Shown here: one piece after another, positions 62,763 through 64,000 of the stretch
Numbering within the stretch: the stretch's first letter is position 1
Layout of the letters: each line of letters opens with the position of its first letter
Source: an uncultured Draconibacterium sp.
GTDB taxonomy: Bacteria; Bacteroidota; Bacteroidia; Bacteroidales; Prolixibacteraceae
Direction: 5' to 3'
DNA: 64,000 bases
Assembly (NCBI RefSeq): GCF_963676735.1
Contig: NZ_OY781464.1
Coordinates: forward strand, 3,319,001-3,383,000
Program-made: the position numbers and the translations under genes
Notes under the pieces: model-generated
Database searches by the model: none
Told to the model about the DNA's origin: nothing
What the model saw: the letters and a program-made list of their open reading frames with translations, nothing else

Positions 62763-64000
62763 TTATTTCTTTTTAATATCGGTAAATTTTGCACCTTTCT
62801 CATGAACGGCGTTAACGGCGCGTCCTGATGGATCGGCATTGCCCTGAAATGATGCATCCCACTCGAGTGCAGCGGCGGTACTACAAGCAATTGAAGCCTC
62901 TGAAGGCACACAAGATGCAGCAGCATCTGACGGGAAATGCTCGCTATAAATCTCACGATACACATATTCTTCTTTGTTCATTGGTGGATTTACCGGGAAA
63001 CGATATTGGGCATTTGCCATCATTTCGTCGCTTACTTTATCGTTTGCAATTTGCTTCAAAGTGTCAATCCACCCGTAACCAACACCATCCGAGAATTGTT
63101 CTTTCTGGCGCCAGGCCACTTCTTCCGGCAGGTATTTGGCAAATCCTTCACGCAAACAATGTTTCTCCATTTTTCCGTCTTTTGCCATTTTTGCCTCAGG
63201 ATTAAAACGCATAGCCACATCCAGAAACTCTTTGTCAAGAAATGGTACGCGACCTTCAACACCCCACGAAGCCAGTGATTTATTGGCGCGTAAACAATCG
63301 TATAGGTTTAATCGCCTAACTTTTCTTACACTTTCTTTATGAAACTCTTCGGCATTTGGTGCTTTATGGAAATATAAATATCCGCCAAAAATCTCATCAG
63401 CACCTTCTCCGGTAAGCACCATTTTAATTCCCATTGATTTAATTACCCGTGCAATCATGTACATGGGAGTGGATGCACGAACAGTTGTAACATCGTAGGT
63501 TTCGATATGGTAAATTACATCGCGAATAGCATCAAGACCTTCCTGGATAGTATAATGAATTTCGTGGTGAACCGTTCCGATGTGATCGGCAACTTTTCGG
63601 GCAGCAGCCAAATCAGGCGACCCTTCCAAACCAATAACAAAGGAGTGTAATTGTGGCCACCAGGCATCTTTTGTTCCGCCTTCTTCAATACGCTTTGAGG
63701 AGAATTTTTTCGCCAGCGCCGAAGTAATCGATGAATCCAGACCACCAGAAAGCAACACTCCATACGGAACGTCGGACATTAACTGACGTTGCACCGCATC
63801 TTCAAGCGATTGTGCCAGCTCTTCAATACTTGCCGGATTATCTTTTACATTTTCAAACTCTTCCCATTCGCGAACATGCCATTTTTTATACTCGCCTTCT
63901 TTACTATACAAATAATGCCCCGGAGGGAATTCCTCAATTTTAGTACAAAAACCTTCTAATGACTTTAATTCGGAAGCTACATAATAGTTACCCCATTTAT
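62763..64000 (-). CDS. asnB: Asparagine synthetase B, N-terminus beyond the window
   Basis: Makes asparagine from aspartate, glutamine and ATP. The frame is open from the stop at 62763 to the window edge, so only about 412 residues of the expected 550 or so are visible. The edge of the glutaminase domain reads KWGNYYVASELKSLEGF and FPPGHYLYS. The synthetase domain has the PPi loop LLSGGLDSSITSALAKKF, RASTPMYMIARVIK, LTGEGADEIFGGYLYFH, and GVEGRVPFLDKEFLD. The C-terminal tail ends in lysines. The N-terminal Cys1 is outside the window. Confidence 0.95.
   Translation of the reverse strand, partial: KWGNYYVASELKSLEGFCTKIEEFPPGHYLYSKEGEYKKWHVREWEEFENVKDNPASIEELAQSLEDAVQRQLMSDVPYGVLLSGGLDSSITSALAKKFSSKRIEEGGTKDAWWPQLHSFVIGLEGSPDLAAARKVADHIGTVHHEIHYTIQEGLDAIRDVIYHIETYDVTTVRASTPMYMIARVIKSMGIKMVLTGEGADEIFGGYLYFHKAPNAEEFHKESVRKVRRLNLYDCLRANKSLASWGVEGRVPFLDKEFLDVAMRFNPEAKMAKDGKMEKHCLREGFAKYLPEEVAWRQKEQFSDGVGYGWIDTLKQIANDKVSDEMMANAQYRFPVNPPMNKEEYVYREIYSEHFPSDAAASCVPSEASIACSTAAALEWDASFQGNADPSGRAVNAVHEKGAKFTDIKKK

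Noticed and set aside
62763..64000. asnB as the amidotransferase partner (AsnO) of the GNAT/ATP-grasp fusion in an N-acetylglutaminylglutamine pathway
   Set aside because: It lies 6.4 kb away with several unrelated genes between, and its motifs fit ordinary asparagine synthetase B.
1..64000. CRISPR arrays, insertion sequences, prophage or integrase genes
   Set aside because: I found no regularly spaced repeats, transposase motifs, attachment-site duplications at the tRNA genes or phage genes on reading through the window.

Overview
The window is a stretch of chromosome from a member of the Bacteroidota, probably a free-living or marine Bacteroidales/Marinilabiliales-type organism. Signs of this are a full-length SprA (type IX secretion) next to ruvA, a SusC/SusD pair with an accessory lipoprotein, the xylB-xylA-xylE order typical of Bacteroidetes, promoters of the Bacteroidetes type (TTG, about 19 bp, TAnnTTTG), AT-rich composition and A-rich leaders instead of strong Shine-Dalgarno sites. 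The genus is not determined. I see no phage, insertion sequence or CRISPR array; it reads as core chromosome.

Layout. 1-3.8 kb: end of a probable ZIP metal transporter, a family-2 glycosyltransferase, an OmpH/Skp-like protein, proline dehydrogenase and a nitroreductase. 4.0-9.4 kb: xylose catabolism, with a GntR-type regulator followed by xylulokinase, xylose isomerase and a xylose/H+ symporter; the regulator and the xylB operon share a 12-bp repeat just downstream of their -7 elements. 9.5-21.5 kb, all minus strand: small winged-helix protein, Fe/Mn superoxide dismutase, a secreted beta-helix protein, nucleoside kinase, UvrA, lytic transglycosylase, LVIVD lipoprotein, outer-membrane protein and a likely gene remnant. 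21.9-27.5 kb: two orphan small proteins, PEP carboxylase, a DedA-like membrane protein and a secreted DUF1080 protein. 27.6-30.1 kb: two tRNA-Asn genes, a secreted nickel superoxide dismutase and a leucyl aminopeptidase interrupted at a G8 run. 30.2-39.5 kb: pdxA, ruvA, sprA. 39.5-46.7 kb: complete tryptophan operon trpEGDCFBA behind two successive attenuators, each with its own Trp-codon leader peptide. 46.9-47.6 kb: two nearly identical 63-residue proteins. 48.1-53.7 kb: SusC, SusD and a lipoprotein. 53.7-64 kb: DUF6624 protein, a GNAT/RimK-like ATP-grasp fusion, cyclophilin, S37-type peptidase, EamA transporter, TlpA-like lipoprotein, patatin, a glutamine amidotransferase and the C-terminal part of asparagine synthetase B, which runs off the window.

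How they fit together. The xylose genes form a regulated catabolic module. The trp operon holds every step from chorismate to tryptophan and appears to be controlled by serial ribosome-mediated attenuation, the most striking feature of the window. Two unrelated superoxide dismutases suggest cytoplasmic (Fe/Mn) and exported (Ni) superoxide defence. Most other genes are housekeeping or envelope functions in short transcription units with clear hairpin terminators.
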